The notes under the pieces were generated by a model that saw only the letters and a program-made list of their open reading frames with translations, was not told the origin of the DNA and did not search any database. The translations under genes were made by a program, and so were the position numbers. DNA of 64,000 nt from Arenibacter nanhaiticus (GTDB taxonomy: Bacteria > Bacteroidota > Bacteroidia > Flavobacteriales > Flavobacteriaceae): the NCBI RefSeq assembly GCF_900141935.1, contig NZ_FQYX01000019.1:1-64000 (forward strand), given 5' to 3'. Shown piece after piece: positions 1-8,708 of this stretch; the first letter of the stretch is position 1; every line of letters begins with the position of its first letter.

Positions 1-236
1 CAGTGGAAAAGAACCAGGCGGTAGCTCTGTTTAATTTTATCAATCAATTATATGAAAACACCTGCTTTATCATTACCACAAATAAAATGGCCGCCGATTG
101 GGCCAGAATGCTGGATGATGAAGTGCTGGCTACAGCGCTACTTGATAGATTGCTCTACCGATGTGACGTAATGAATCTATCTGGAAAAAGTTATAGAATG
201 GAGAATAGAAAAACTTTTTTTGAACAGAAGGAATAA
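1..236 (+). CDS. istB: IstB-like ATPase of an IS21-family element, C-terminal part
   Basis: The reading frame enters from the left edge and ends at a TAA at 234-236; the first in-frame GTG (base 3) is an internal codon, not the start. The visible 77 residues match the C-terminal end of IstB, the AAA+ helper of IS21 transposases: a strand ending ITTNK (sensor region), then the typical [13 protein letters not shown] helix and a final SYRMENR strand. Family members are about 240-260 residues, so roughly two thirds lie outside the window. The end-repeats that follow at 258-322 support an intact right end of the element. The product would load the IstA transposase on target DNA. Confidence 0.85.
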   Translation, partial: VEKNQAVALFNFINQLYENTCFIITTNKMAADWARMLDDEVLATALLDRLLYRCDVMNLSGKSYRMENRKTFFEQKE

Positions 237-257
237 CCTCATTATATTTACAAAGAT

Positions 258-322
258 TGTGCATTCTTGTTGCCAAAAACTGTGCACTCTTATTTGCCAA
301 TTTCTGAGCATTGTTACTTACC
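258..322. repeat. Terminal repeats of the IS21-family element
   Basis: Three related 17-18 bp units start at 258, 281 and 305, a period of 23-24 bp. The pattern is TGTGCAnTCTTnTTGCC, and the third copy is degenerate (TGAGCATTGTTACTTACC). IS21-family ends carry several tandem transposase-binding repeats, so this array directly after istB is read as the right end of the insertion sequence. The exact terminal base and target duplication cannot be set without the left end. Confidence 0.6.
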
Positions 323-394
323 GATTACAGCTGGATGGCACTTTCTATTGATATCTCATTTTAACGATTTGTAAGCTTTTAGCTTCAGGCCATT

Positions 395-574
395 TTAATT
401 CTTTTCCTTCTTCTTTTTTTTCCTCCAAAGGATATAAAAGATGACCAATAGTATGGGAAGAATAATATATACAATGACATCAAATGCGCTTGTAAGATCG
501 ATAGGATCATTGTCATCTGGGTTTCGTGTGCCTATAGGGAATTGTATAAGTAAAGGATATAGCTTGTTTAACAT
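395..574 (-). CDS. Small single-pass membrane protein
   Basis: A 59-residue protein if started at the ATG at 574; a longer form would need a TTG at 604. It has an N-terminal amphipathic stretch, an NPDDNDPIDL segment, one strong transmembrane helix (about residues 29-49) and a very basic tail of Lys residues. The layout recalls a small conserved Bacteroidota membrane protein with the same NPDDN-PIDL motif; I know of no function. The positive tail predicts a cytoplasmic C terminus. It stands alone between the IS21 end and the next gene. Confidence 0.6.
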   Translation of the reverse strand: MLNKLYPLLIQFPIGTRNPDDNDPIDLTSAFDVIVYIILPILLVIFYILWRKKKKKEKN

Positions 575-604
575 AGCTTTTTTTTGTAAATCGTTGTTAT
601 ACAA

Positions 605-898
605 TTTACAAAATTAAATAGACTGTGCAATTCAGTTTCATCGCGTATTCTTTTTTCCTGCTTGACAAGTATCGCAAGGCAGAATACTTCGTAAGTATGC
701 AACGTCTTTTAACCAATTTCAAGGAGTTTTCGGATTATTCATATTGAATATCAGGGATGATTTCCATGCCAATTATCTTTTATTTTGAAATGCTATTTAG
801 TATATAGGCCATGAAAGTCTAATAGATTTCGGGCTTCAAACCTTTCAACACAGCACGCAACATTGATAAAAGCCCCTAAGCATCTGATTTTATAACAG
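605..898. other. Non-coding stretch, nothing recognised
   Basis: About 290 bases between two minus-strand genes. No ORF with family resemblance, no tRNA and no clear terminator hairpin was seen. Confidence 0.4.
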
Positions 899-1744
899 TT
901 ACGACTTAGGAATTAATAATTTAAAAGATTTATTATCATGTAAATTTTCAAAATGTTTTTCATTTAGCAGTTCGTCTTCCAGGGTATCGGACAATTCAAG
1001 CGCCTTTTTTATATCTTTTAATGCTTCAGTTTGTTTATCAAGTTGTGAATAAGCACAGGCGCGCTGCCAATATGCCAGCGCATACTCCTTGTCAAGATCA
1101 ATAGCATTATTTGCAAGATTCAATGCCCAGCGTACTTCTCCTATTTCTAGTAATGCATCGGCCTTATAGGTCATAGCTTCAATATCATCGGGTTTTATAC
1201 TTAAAATTTCATCGTATACCGAAATCTTGTCCTCGTCACCTTTTTCTAGTCCAGCACGCATCCATAAAGAGTGAATTGAATTGGTATCGGTTATATTTTT
1301 TTGTGTTTCTATAATGACTTTCGAACGCTCCGTCATTTTCACCTCAATCTGTTGTAAACGACTTTCATAGTCCGAAGTAAGCGTTTGAATTTTCTTTGCC
1401 ATATCAATCTTTAGGCTCTTTTTTATATCATTCAAAGAACGCCAGCCCAAGAGTACCAACAATGATGCTGCTGCAGTAATTATGTAAAAAATGTTATTTA
1501 CTGTGCTGGTGGTATAATTGATTGCTCTATCCGACGACTCTAATTTAGCTTCAGAAATCTGTTTGGTAACCTGTGCTTTCAGACTTTGGTTTTCCTGTCT
1601 TAAACTTTTTATTTCATCAAGTATATATCTTTCAATCAATGGCCTGTATAATGGCTGTTGTATACTATCTACTTGAACGGTATCTTCCGAAAATAAAGTA
1701 AATGGCACAATAAAAAATAGGATTGCTGTAAATAATTTGGACAT
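899..1744 (-). CDS. Membrane-anchored TPR protein
   Basis: 281 residues with an N-terminal signal-like hydrophobic stretch (1-19), a short coiled coil (about 40-70), a transmembrane helix (about 84-101, ending LLVLLGW), a second coiled coil (about 110-155) and a C-terminal tetratricopeptide region (about 160-260) with canonical A-L-Y-x-R and A-L-x-D-I-x-K-A-L-E-L patterns. It probably acts as an envelope scaffold that presents TPRs to a partner, but the partner is unknown. The nearest downstream gene is the small membrane protein some 300 bases away, so no operon is evident. Confidence 0.65.
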   Translation of the reverse strand: MSKLFTAILFFIVPFTLFSEDTVQVDSIQQPLYRPLIERYILDEIKSLRQENQSLKAQVTKQISEAKLESSDRAINYTTSTVNNIFYIITAAASLLVLLGWRSLNDIKKSLKIDMAKKIQTLTSDYESRLQQIEVKMTERSKVIIETQKNITDTNSIHSLWMRAGLEKGDEDKISVYDEILSIKPDDIEAMTYKADALLEIGEVRWALNLANNAIDLDKEYALAYWQRACAYSQLDKQTEALKDIKKALELSDTLEDELLNEKHFENLHDNKSFKLLIPKS

Positions 1745-2495
1745 TCTAGTATTGGGTTGTTTATAATTTTAAGGATCCTGCAAGGTTGATAAAAATATTG
1801 ACACAGCCAATTTTTCATCTTTTTCCTTATCTCTTGAAAAAAAATAATCCTTAGAATATTTCTTTTGAGATCCTTAAAAAGAATGAGTATTCTTTGTCTT
1901 TTGGTGACATGTATAGGATTTGTGCGGAATTACCTAATGTAGCTATGCAGTATTAACAAAAAGTAGGATAGCCCTTTGGCTAATACTATAAAGTCGTGAC
2001 CTATGGTAATATTTGATAAGGTCCTTTACCGAGTACTTCTCGGCTTTGTCCTCTCTCAGAGATTTGGATGTGATAAGCAGTATGATTATACCCCTATCCT
2101 CTGCTCTTAAATTTTTACCACAATTCAATAGTCCGCAATGCACTATGTTAGCCACTGGTTGAGCGCTCTTGCAATTTTTGCCCAGCTATGGTAATTATAG
2201 TGTATCGTGCTGCTCGATTTTTCTTGATTCTTTTAATGTACATCCTAATTTGGCAAGAAAATGTTGTAGCAGATCTCGTGACATTCATCTTACCTTTAAT
2301 TTAGCCGAAAGGCAAATTATGAGCAACCTATCCGTCTTAGCACTCGAAAACGAGTAGCCTTAAACTAGGCAAGGAACTTTTGAATAAAAATATTGACGAT
2401 TTGTAAACTCAAATACTTTATAGCTGACACCTCCTTTGAAATAAAAAAAACTGTAAATCAATTTATTACTATTACAAACTAATTTACAGTGAACA
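1745..2495. other. 750-bp region without a convincing gene
   Basis: Holds two short open frames (1943-2155 minus, 2169-2357 plus). Neither has a recognisable domain, neighbour or start context. The region lies next to a duplicated tRNA end and may be remnant DNA of an excised or decayed mobile element, but no transposase or integrase motif can be read. Confidence 0.35.
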
Positions 2496-2513
2496 GTGAC
2501 CTCACCAAGAATC
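2496..2513 (-). repeat. Duplicate of the tRNA-Arg 3' end (att-like)
   Basis: The 18-bp string GTGACCTCACCAAGAATC is found here and again at 2582-2599, inside the tRNA gene, where it covers the acceptor 3' strand and part of the T arm. The spacing between copies is 86 bp. Integrases and some satellite elements leave such tRNA 3'-end copies as attL/attR, so this is a candidate scar. A simple local duplication is the alternative. Confidence 0.5.
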
Positions 2514-2582
2514 CCATGCGGTTCTGCTCAGGACAGGCTTCGATTCACAAGCTGTGCTTGTCGTGCTTCGCACGTTTGTTCG

Positions 2583-2654
2583 TGACCTCACCAAGAATCG
2601 AACTTGGATCTAAAGTTTAGGAAACTTCTATTCTATCCGTTGAACTATGAGGCC
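2583..2654 (-). tRNA. tRNA-Arg (anticodon CCT)
   Basis: The minus strand folds into a full cloverleaf of 72 bases: acceptor GGCCTCA with TGAGGTC (one G-U pair), D arm GTTC/GAAT, anticodon stem GAAGT/ACTTT with loop TTCCTAA, a four-base variable loop, T arm CCAAG-TTCGATT-CTTGG and discriminator A. The anticodon read from the loop is CCT, so it decodes AGG (Arg). No CCA is encoded. The 3' end is duplicated at 2496-2513. Confidence 0.9.
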
Positions 2655-2786
2655 AATAATACCCATCGAATACGTGGGCAGGCAAATGTAAAATTTATTT
2701 GATAAAATTACCAACACCTTAAGAGATTATTGATAATATTTTACATTTATCCGCTATTGTTTATCAATGGGTATTTAAAACATATA

Positions 2787-3941
2787 TTAGATAAGGTGGT
2801 TTGGAAAATCTTTTACTTCTTCACAGCAAATTTGCTCCATAACCTGTTGTAATTCTGTTTTTAAAAGGGAGATTGTATGGTCTCCTCCTTTTGCTCCCAA
2901 GGCAGCCACTCCATACATAAAGGAACGCCCCATAAAGGTAAATTGAGCACCACTTGCCATTGATCTGGCAATATCTGGTCCTGAACGCAGTCCGCTATCC
3001 ATCATTACTTTTATCTGGTCTCCGTATTTGGCTGCTATGCGCGTTAAGGGTTTTATGGTAGATTCCCCAGCATCTAACTGCCTTCCACCGTGGTTAGAAA
3101 CGATCACCCCATCTATTCCCAATTGGATGGCCTTTTCTACATCGGCTTCATTGGCCACTCCTTTTAGCACCAATTTCCCTTTCCACATATCGCGGATTGG
3201 TTTAATTTTTTCTTCGTTTAAGCGGCCCGAAAAGGTTTGGTCCATAAACTTCCCTAGTTGTGCCAAATCTAATCCTTTGGGCATATATGGCTTTAGGGTT
3301 TCAAAATTTGGTTGTCCGTGCTTTAAGGTTTCCATTGCCCAGCTAGGTTTTCCCAATACCTGAAGAATATTCTTTACCGACATTTTGGGGGGCATAGCTA
3401 AGCCGTTTCTAATATCCCTAGGGCGAAAACCAAAAGTAGGCACATCACAAAGAATTACTAAAACCGGACATTCTGCTGCTTCTGCTCTTTTAATAATATC
3501 GTCTCGAAGGCGATCTTCGGCAGGATGATAAAGTTGAAACCAGGACTTCCCTTCTGTAATTTCACTAATACGCTCAATACTACTGGTGGTAACCGTACTT
3601 AGAATAAAGGGCACATTGTGCTCAAAGGCGGCTTTTGCCAGGATTTCTGGCGCATTGGGCCACATTAGTCCTTGTAATCCTACCGGAGCGATGCCGAAAG
3701 GCGCATCGTATACATGGCCAAACAATTCTGTTTTCATTTGAGAGCCTGTATGTTTGCTTAGATAATAAGGCAACAGTTCTACCTCCCTAATTTCGGCCGT
3801 ATTTTTATGAAGGTTCACGTCTTCATTACAACCTCCGTCTAAATATTCAAAAGCGAATTTCGGAATCCGTTTTTGTGCCCTATTCCTCAAATCGGTGACC
3901 GATGGATATTTGGGATTTATTTTTATTTCCTTCTGACTCAT
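2787..3941 (-). CDS. lldD: FMN-dependent L-lactate dehydrogenase (alpha-hydroxyacid oxidase family)
   Basis: 384 residues, the usual length for the family, from an ATG at 3941. It shows the FMN TIM-barrel signature SNHGGRQLD (282-290), with the catalytic base His284 and substrate-binding Arg287, Lys260 at the end of LVLK, and a GFRPRD segment (171-176). The enzyme oxidises L-lactate to pyruvate and passes electrons to the quinone pool or oxygen. It closes the long fucose array, 37 bp after fucP. The likely FAH hydrolase of the same array (18934-19788) releases pyruvate and L-lactate, so this gene fits as the last step. Another L-2-hydroxyacid could be the true substrate. Confidence 0.85.
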   Translation of the reverse strand: MSQKEIKINPKYPSVTDLRNRAQKRIPKFAFEYLDGGCNEDVNLHKNTAEIREVELLPYYLSKHTGSQMKTELFGHVYDAPFGIAPVGLQGLMWPNAPEILAKAAFEHNVPFILSTVTTSSIERISEITEGKSWFQLYHPAEDRLRDDIIKRAEAAECPVLVILCDVPTFGFRPRDIRNGLAMPPKMSVKNILQVLGKPSWAMETLKHGQPNFETLKPYMPKGLDLAQLGKFMDQTFSGRLNEEKIKPIRDMWKGKLVLKGVANEADVEKAIQLGIDGVIVSNHGGRQLDAGESTIKPLTRIAAKYGDQIKVMMDSGLRSGPDIARSMASGAQFTFMGRSFMYGVAALGAKGGDHTISLLKTELQQVMEQICCEEVKDFPNHLI

Positions 3942-3978
3942 TTTATACTACTATTTATGAAATGCTTCCTTATTGCCG

Positions 3979-5286
3979 TTAGGCTCCATATTTTTTAAAC
4001 ACCTTTAGGCCATACCATGAAATATATAGGAAGCACAATAATGGAAGGACGAAAGAAAAATTAACCTCTGGCACTCCCATAATTGTTAGATCGTTTACCG
4101 CATTCCCACCAGCATCGATGATCATGCCTTGCCATTTCGGCATTAAGGCTCCCCCTACAATGGCCATTACTAATCCTGCCGCACCTATTTTTGACTCTTC
4201 TTCGTTAAGACCATTTAAGGCTATTCCGTAAATTGTCGGGAACATTAAAGACATACAAAAAGAAACCCCTACCAACGAATAGAGTCCGCCCAACCCTTGG
4301 ATATATATGGTTCCTACACAAGCCACCATGGCTAAAATTCCAAAATACATCAGAAGTTTCCCTGGGCTTAAAAAACGCAACATCCAGGTCCCAATAATTC
4401 TCCCAACAAGGAATAGGATAAAGGCGATGAATTGATAATTGGCAGCATCTTCGGCAGCCATTCCTATGGCTTCAGCATATTGATATATATAAGTCCAACA
4501 CATTATTTGTGCCCCTACGTATAATATTTGCGCCAACACCCCCAGTACATATTTTTTGTTCTGAAAAAGACCTTTAAAGGTGTCTCCCAAGCTAGGAATA
4601 CCTCCTTCTCCCTTTGCCTGCGGCATTTTACTAATGGCGATCAGCACAAAAACAGCCATGATAACCAGCCCCAATACCACGTATGGATCCCTAATCACCA
4701 TAAGGTCGGAAGTCCTGATCAAGGCTTTTTTGGCTTCTGCCAAGGCACTGTAATTTTCTATATCGTCTGACTGCAGATTTTTAAGCACAAATTGTTGGGC
4801 CACCAATAGTCCCAATAAGAGTCCGACCGGATTAAATGCTTGGGCTAAATTTAGGCGTTGGGTTGCCGTTTCCGGAGCTCCCATCGCCAGAATGTAAGGG
4901 TTGGCCGTCGTTTCCAAGAATGCCAAGCCAAAGGTCAGCACATAGAGCCCCAAACAAAAAAACCAAAATTGCTCGGTAATAGCCGCAGGATAGAACAACA
5001 AGGCCCCGATAGCATATAAGGCCAAACCTATTAAAACTCCCACCTTGTAGGAATACTTGCGAACAAAGAGGGCTGCGGGCAAAGCCATACAAAAATACCC
5101 TCCATAAAAAGCCATTTGTACCCAAGCTGCCTGCGAGTTGGACAATTCTAACACCTTTTTAAAAGCTTGTACCATAGGGTCTGTAACGGCATTGGCAAAA
5201 CCCCATAAGGCAAATAATGAGGTTATTAAAATAAATGGGATCAGTACCTTTTTGGATACCACAGGGGGCTGTTCAGTTTTTTTCAT
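3979..5286 (-). CDS. fucP: L-fucose:H+ symporter, MFS
   Basis: 435 residues with about 12 hydrophobic segments and a short polar N terminus. Typical FucP features are present: the first helix with FALWGFANAVTDP, a helix-4/5 segment with LETTANPYI, and the NLAQAFNPVG stretch after it. FucP imports L-fucose (and related 6-deoxy or D-arabino sugars) across the inner membrane with a proton. The gene lies between the predicted L-fucose dehydrogenase and lactate dehydrogenase with gaps of 36-37 bp, which strongly supports fucose as the substrate. Confidence 0.9.
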   Translation of the reverse strand: MKKTEQPPVVSKKVLIPFILITSLFALWGFANAVTDPMVQAFKKVLELSNSQAAWVQMAFYGGYFCMALPAALFVRKYSYKVGVLIGLALYAIGALLFYPAAITEQFWFFCLGLYVLTFGLAFLETTANPYILAMGAPETATQRLNLAQAFNPVGLLLGLLVAQQFVLKNLQSDDIENYSALAEAKKALIRTSDLMVIRDPYVVLGLVIMAVFVLIAISKMPQAKGEGGIPSLGDTFKGLFQNKKYVLGVLAQILYVGAQIMCWTYIYQYAEAIGMAAEDAANYQFIAFILFLVGRIIGTWMLRFLSPGKLLMYFGILAMVACVGTIYIQGLGGLYSLVGVSFCMSLMFPTIYGIALNGLNEEESKIGAAGLVMAIVGGALMPKWQGMIIDAGGNAVNDLTIMGVPEVNFSFVLPLLCFLYISWYGLKVFKKYGA

Positions 5287-5322
5287 CAGTTTATTTTTTT
5301 GGCTATAAATATAAGGTTTGAA

Positions 5323-6105
5323 TTATGTTATGGATCTATCCAAATGAGAATATCCGCCATCTACAAATAGTAATTGTCCTGTAGTATGGCTCGATCTATT
5401 GGACAGCAAAAATGCCACGGTACTTCCTATTTCTTCCGAGGTGGTCATTCTGTTTTCCAAGGGGATGTTCTTGGTAATCTCGTTTAGTTTTTCTTCGGGA
5501 TTTTCAAAAGTTTGTATCCACCTGCCATACAGTGGCGTAAAACACTCGGCCACAATAACCGCATTTACCCGTACACTATACGGCAGTAATTCTACCGCCC
5601 ATTCACGGGTAAGGGCATTTCTCCCCCCATTGGCTGCGGCATAGCCCGAGGTTCCTCCCTGACCTGTAACCGACGTTTTAGACCCTATATTAACAATGGC
5701 GCCCTTACTCTTTTTTAAAGCTGGCAAGGCATATTGGGCCATCATATAATAGTGCGTAAGATTGCGGTTTATAGATTTTAAAAAATCCTCATAGTTGCCA
5801 TTTTCCAAGCCCACACCATCGTTTACTCCCGCATTGTTGACCAATCCATCAATGGTTCCAAATTTTTCCAAGGTACGTGTTACCGCTGCCCTACACTGTT
5901 CGGGATCGGTTAGTTCTGCAATAGCATAATATGCCTTGCCTCCATTTTCTTCTATGGCTGCCACGGCCTTGGAGACACTTTCCTTGTCTCTTCCGATAAT
6001 CACCGGAATAGCTCCTTCATTGGCCAAAACGGTAGATATCCCTTCTCCGATACCTTTAGAACCACCTGTCACTATTATTACCTTGTCTTTTAGCTGTAAA
6101 TCCAT
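5323..6105 (-). CDS. SDR, probable L-fucose dehydrogenase, with Asn at the catalytic Lys position
   Basis: 260-residue classical short-chain dehydrogenase: NAD(P)-binding TGGSKGIG (13-20), NNAG (90-93), Ser142 and Tyr155. The YxxxK motif reads YAAAN, so residue 159 is Asn (codon AAT, clear in the DNA). The segment AECFTPLYGRW after the active site resembles the L-fucose dehydrogenases of the oxidative fucose pathway, which make L-fuconolactone. It sits directly upstream of fucP. The loss of Lys might be tolerated in this subfamily or might impair catalysis. A sister SDR in the same array (24582-25358) keeps Lys159. Confidence 0.75.
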   Translation of the reverse strand: MDLQLKDKVIIVTGGSKGIGEGISTVLANEGAIPVIIGRDKESVSKAVAAIEENGGKAYYAIAELTDPEQCRAAVTRTLEKFGTIDGLVNNAGVNDGVGLENGNYEDFLKSINRNLTHYYMMAQYALPALKKSKGAIVNIGSKTSVTGQGGTSGYAAANGGRNALTREWAVELLPYSVRVNAVIVAECFTPLYGRWIQTFENPEEKLNEITKNIPLENRMTTSEEIGSTVAFLLSNRSSHTTGQLLFVDGGYSHLDRSIT

Positions 6106-6205
6106 TTATACTTATTCCTTATATTTCCATTTCAGAATTAAAATGCCCTTGTATTTTAATTTTCCGAGGCTCCTTAATTATACGTATTAGCTATTTATAT
6201 TTTTC

Positions 6206-7756
6206 CTATTTCAAAAGTTCATCAGGAAAGGCCACTTGTTTCCCAGTCGATTTATGGGCCGGCATTTGAGCGTTTACTTTTCTCAAATGATCCGATAACA
6301 CCTTGGCCAATTCTTTCCCCTTTTCAATATTTTGATCGATCTGGTTGTTGGTTTCTCCAATATCCTCTTTAAGGTTAAACAGCTCCATTTTGCCGTCATT
6401 GTGGTAATAGATATACTTCCAATCGCCCAAACGAACAGCACTAGAGGCCCCGATTCCTGGTCCCCTTGGCCCCCACTCGTTAGGGTAATGCCAAAACAGT
6501 GGTCTTTCGGGATTTTTGAAAGTAGTATCGGTCAGGGCAGGTACAAAACTAAGTCCGTCTACCTCCTGAATGGTCGTTGCATTTTTAATTCCGGCCATTT
6601 CTAAGATTGAAGGATAAAAATCTTCTATAATCACCTGTTCCTTGCTCACCGAGTTAGGCGCTACTTTTCCTGGCCATTTCACGATCATCGGTTCGCGGAT
6701 ACCTCCTTCATAGGCCGATCCTTTCCCACTGTTAAGAGGTTTGTTATGGGTGTTTTTTTCTCCTCCTCTGGCATGGACGCTCAAACCGCCATTGTCTGAC
6801 ATAAACAGGATAATGGTGTTCTCTGCTAATTTCTTTTCTTCCAGGTAATCCATGATATCGCCTAAACTCTTGTCCATACCCTCTACCAAGGATGCGTATT
6901 TGGCTTCGGTAGAATCTATGCCCATATCGTAGTATTTTTGCACAAAACGATCATCGGCCATAATAGGGATATGCACCGCATAATGAGACATATATAAAAA
7001 GAAAGGCTCCTTTTTGTCAACCGCAATGTCCATGGCCTCTTTAGCCTCTATGGTTAGGGCCTCGGTAAGGTTGATATCTTGCCCGTGGTATTTTTCCAAA
7101 CCGGGGACTGCCCACTCTTCCTTGCCTTTTTTTCCATTGCCAAAGTTCTCAGTACCATAATAACTTTCTGGAGCCCCTGCCGCGTGCCCGGCAATATTGA
7201 CATGGAAACCTATGTTTGAAGGATCTTCTCCTGGCGTTCCTATAGCCCCAAAATGAGCTTTTCCCGTATGTATTGTAAAGTAACCGGCCTCTTGCAGTAG
7301 TTGCGGCAATATTGTTGCATGTACCGCTTTATCGATACCCTCAACCGGGGTTAAACCGTTGACATTCCATTCGGGGAAGCTTAATGTCTTATGGTTTACT
7401 TCCATGGGCTGCAGCTGGTCCTTTTTTAAGGTCCAATTGGTAACCCTATGCCTGGCGGCATTCATCCCCGTCATTAAACTTACGCGTGTCGGAGAACATA
7501 CGGCCGTCGCATAGGCTTGGGTAAACTTCATCCCCTCCTTTGCCAAACGCTCCATATTGGGAGTATGATACAACTCATTAAATTCGGTGGTTTTGTCCCA
7601 AAAGGGAACCGAAGTATCTTGCCATCCCATATCATCTACAAAAAACAAGACAATATTAGGCGTTGTGGTTTTTACTTCTTGGTTTTCTTTTTTTGGCTTA
7701 CACCCGATAAAAAGGGTTATAGCCAAAAAGGCGGTTATAAGCTGGTTACTTTTCAT
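6206..7756 (-). CDS. S1 formylglycine sulfatase, lipoprotein
   Basis: 516 residues. A lipoprotein signal ends at Cys19 (LFIGC). Metal ligands DD at 41-42, the sulfatase signature C-S-P-T-R at 87-91 (Cys87 to be converted to formylglycine), GKAHFG (165-170; Lys166, His168) and DNGG at 321-324 are all present, so the enzyme should be active if matured by an anaerobic-type maturase, which is not in this window. It would remove sulfate esters from fucan oligosaccharides on the cell surface or in the periplasm. Its start overlaps the stop of the upstream phosphodiesterase-like gene by 11 bp. The S1 subfamily was not assigned. Confidence 0.9.
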   Translation of the reverse strand: MKSNQLITAFLAITLFIGCKPKKENQEVKTTTPNIVLFFVDDMGWQDTSVPFWDKTTEFNELYHTPNMERLAKEGMKFTQAYATAVCSPTRVSLMTGMNAARHRVTNWTLKKDQLQPMEVNHKTLSFPEWNVNGLTPVEGIDKAVHATILPQLLQEAGYFTIHTGKAHFGAIGTPGEDPSNIGFHVNIAGHAAGAPESYYGTENFGNGKKGKEEWAVPGLEKYHGQDINLTEALTIEAKEAMDIAVDKKEPFFLYMSHYAVHIPIMADDRFVQKYYDMGIDSTEAKYASLVEGMDKSLGDIMDYLEEKKLAENTIILFMSDNGGLSVHARGGEKNTHNKPLNSGKGSAYEGGIREPMIVKWPGKVAPNSVSKEQVIIEDFYPSILEMAGIKNATTIQEVDGLSFVPALTDTTFKNPERPLFWHYPNEWGPRGPGIGASSAVRLGDWKYIYYHNDGKMELFNLKEDIGETNNQIDQNIEKGKELAKVLSDHLRKVNAQMPAHKSTGKQVAFPDELLK

Positions 7757-8666
7757 CTATAAATACTTCTTTTACAGGTTTTCCTCTCCAAAAATCGGGC
7801 ATTTGTAATCCCAAGGCATAGGCAATAGTAGCGGCAGTATCGTAGGTAACAATACTAGAGGCCAATTTCCCTTTGGCAGGAATGCCTTTCCCATAAATGA
7901 TCCAAGGGATTTCTACCTCGGCCAAGGTTTTTCCGCCATGCCCCTTATCAATACCTCCGTGATCCGAACTAAAAATCAGAATAGTATCCTCTAACATGCC
8001 TTTTTTTTCTAAGGTGGCTACAATATCCCCCACAAGGGCATCTACCCCTTCTACAGCCTTATAGTATTCTGGTGTTCCGTGGCCCACTTCATGACCTTCA
8101 TTATCGGGGTGTGTTAAATGAATAAAGGTAAACACAGGTTTTTCCTTTACCACAAATTTCATGGCTTTGGCGACGGTTTCCTTGTCGGTCTTTCCATTAA
8201 AATCCAAATCTACCATGTTCTTTTCGAACAAGTATCCTATCCCTCCCCAGGTGTAGGAAACCCCTTTTTTTGCTTTGGGCCGCTGTTCGTCCAAAACACT
8301 AAAAATGGTGGGGTAAATATTGCCTTCACCTATGATTCTAGACGGTAATTCTGGTGTTTTACTGCCCCATTCCGTATATCCGTGCAGTTCTGGCCCGGAC
8401 CCCATAATCATGGAGGCCCAATTTACCGCACTGGAAGAAGGCAATACGGAGCGTGCCTCCAGAGAATAGGCCCCCTCCATCATTAATTTTCTTAGATTAG
8501 GCACTTTGGCCTTGGAAAAGGCATAGGCCCCAAAACCGTCAGAACCAATAAGAATAACCCTTTTTGCAATGGGTTTATGGGTTCCGGAGAACTGACTACT
8601 TTTACAGGAATTCAAAAAAAGAATTCCCACTATACTAATTCCTAAAATTTTTACAAAGTGCCTCAT
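7746..8666 (-). CDS. Type I phosphodiesterase / alkaline phosphatase superfamily lipoprotein
   Basis: 306 residues with a lipobox at LNSC (Cys21). The fold markers are of the nucleotide pyrophosphatase/phosphodiesterase branch: GSDGFG (41-46, first metal Asp43), PSSSAVN (76-82) with Ser79 at the position of the catalytic Thr of NPP enzymes, HLTHPDNEGH and a late SSDHGG metal site. It should cleave phosphate or phosphodiester bonds in the periplasm; the true substrate is unknown. It overlaps the next sulfatase by 11 bp, so the two are translationally coupled and probably work on the same glycan. Confidence 0.75.
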   Translation of the reverse strand: MRHFVKILGISIVGILFLNSCKSSQFSGTHKPIAKRVILIGSDGFGAYAFSKAKVPNLRKLMMEGAYSLEARSVLPSSSAVNWASMIMGSGPELHGYTEWGSKTPELPSRIIGEGNIYPTIFSVLDEQRPKAKKGVSYTWGGIGYLFEKNMVDLDFNGKTDKETVAKAMKFVVKEKPVFTFIHLTHPDNEGHEVGHGTPEYYKAVEGVDALVGDIVATLEKKGMLEDTILIFSSDHGGIDKGHGGKTLAEVEIPWIIYGKGIPAKGKLASSIVTYDTAATIAYALGLQMPDFWRGKPVKEVFIDEK

Positions 8667-8708
8667 CTTATACTTTAAATGTTTCTATTGGTAAACGTTT
8701 AATATGTC

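Noticed and set aside
1943-2357. Two short open frames (minus 1943-2155, plus 2169-2357)
   Set aside because: No recognisable domain, odd composition, no start context. Kept only as part of a gene-free region.
2514-2581. Possible CRISPR-like or repeat unit between the two tRNA-end copies
   Set aside because: Only two copies of an 18-bp string with one spacer; the tRNA explains the repeat. It contains a small ACAAGC/GCTTGT hairpin but no array.
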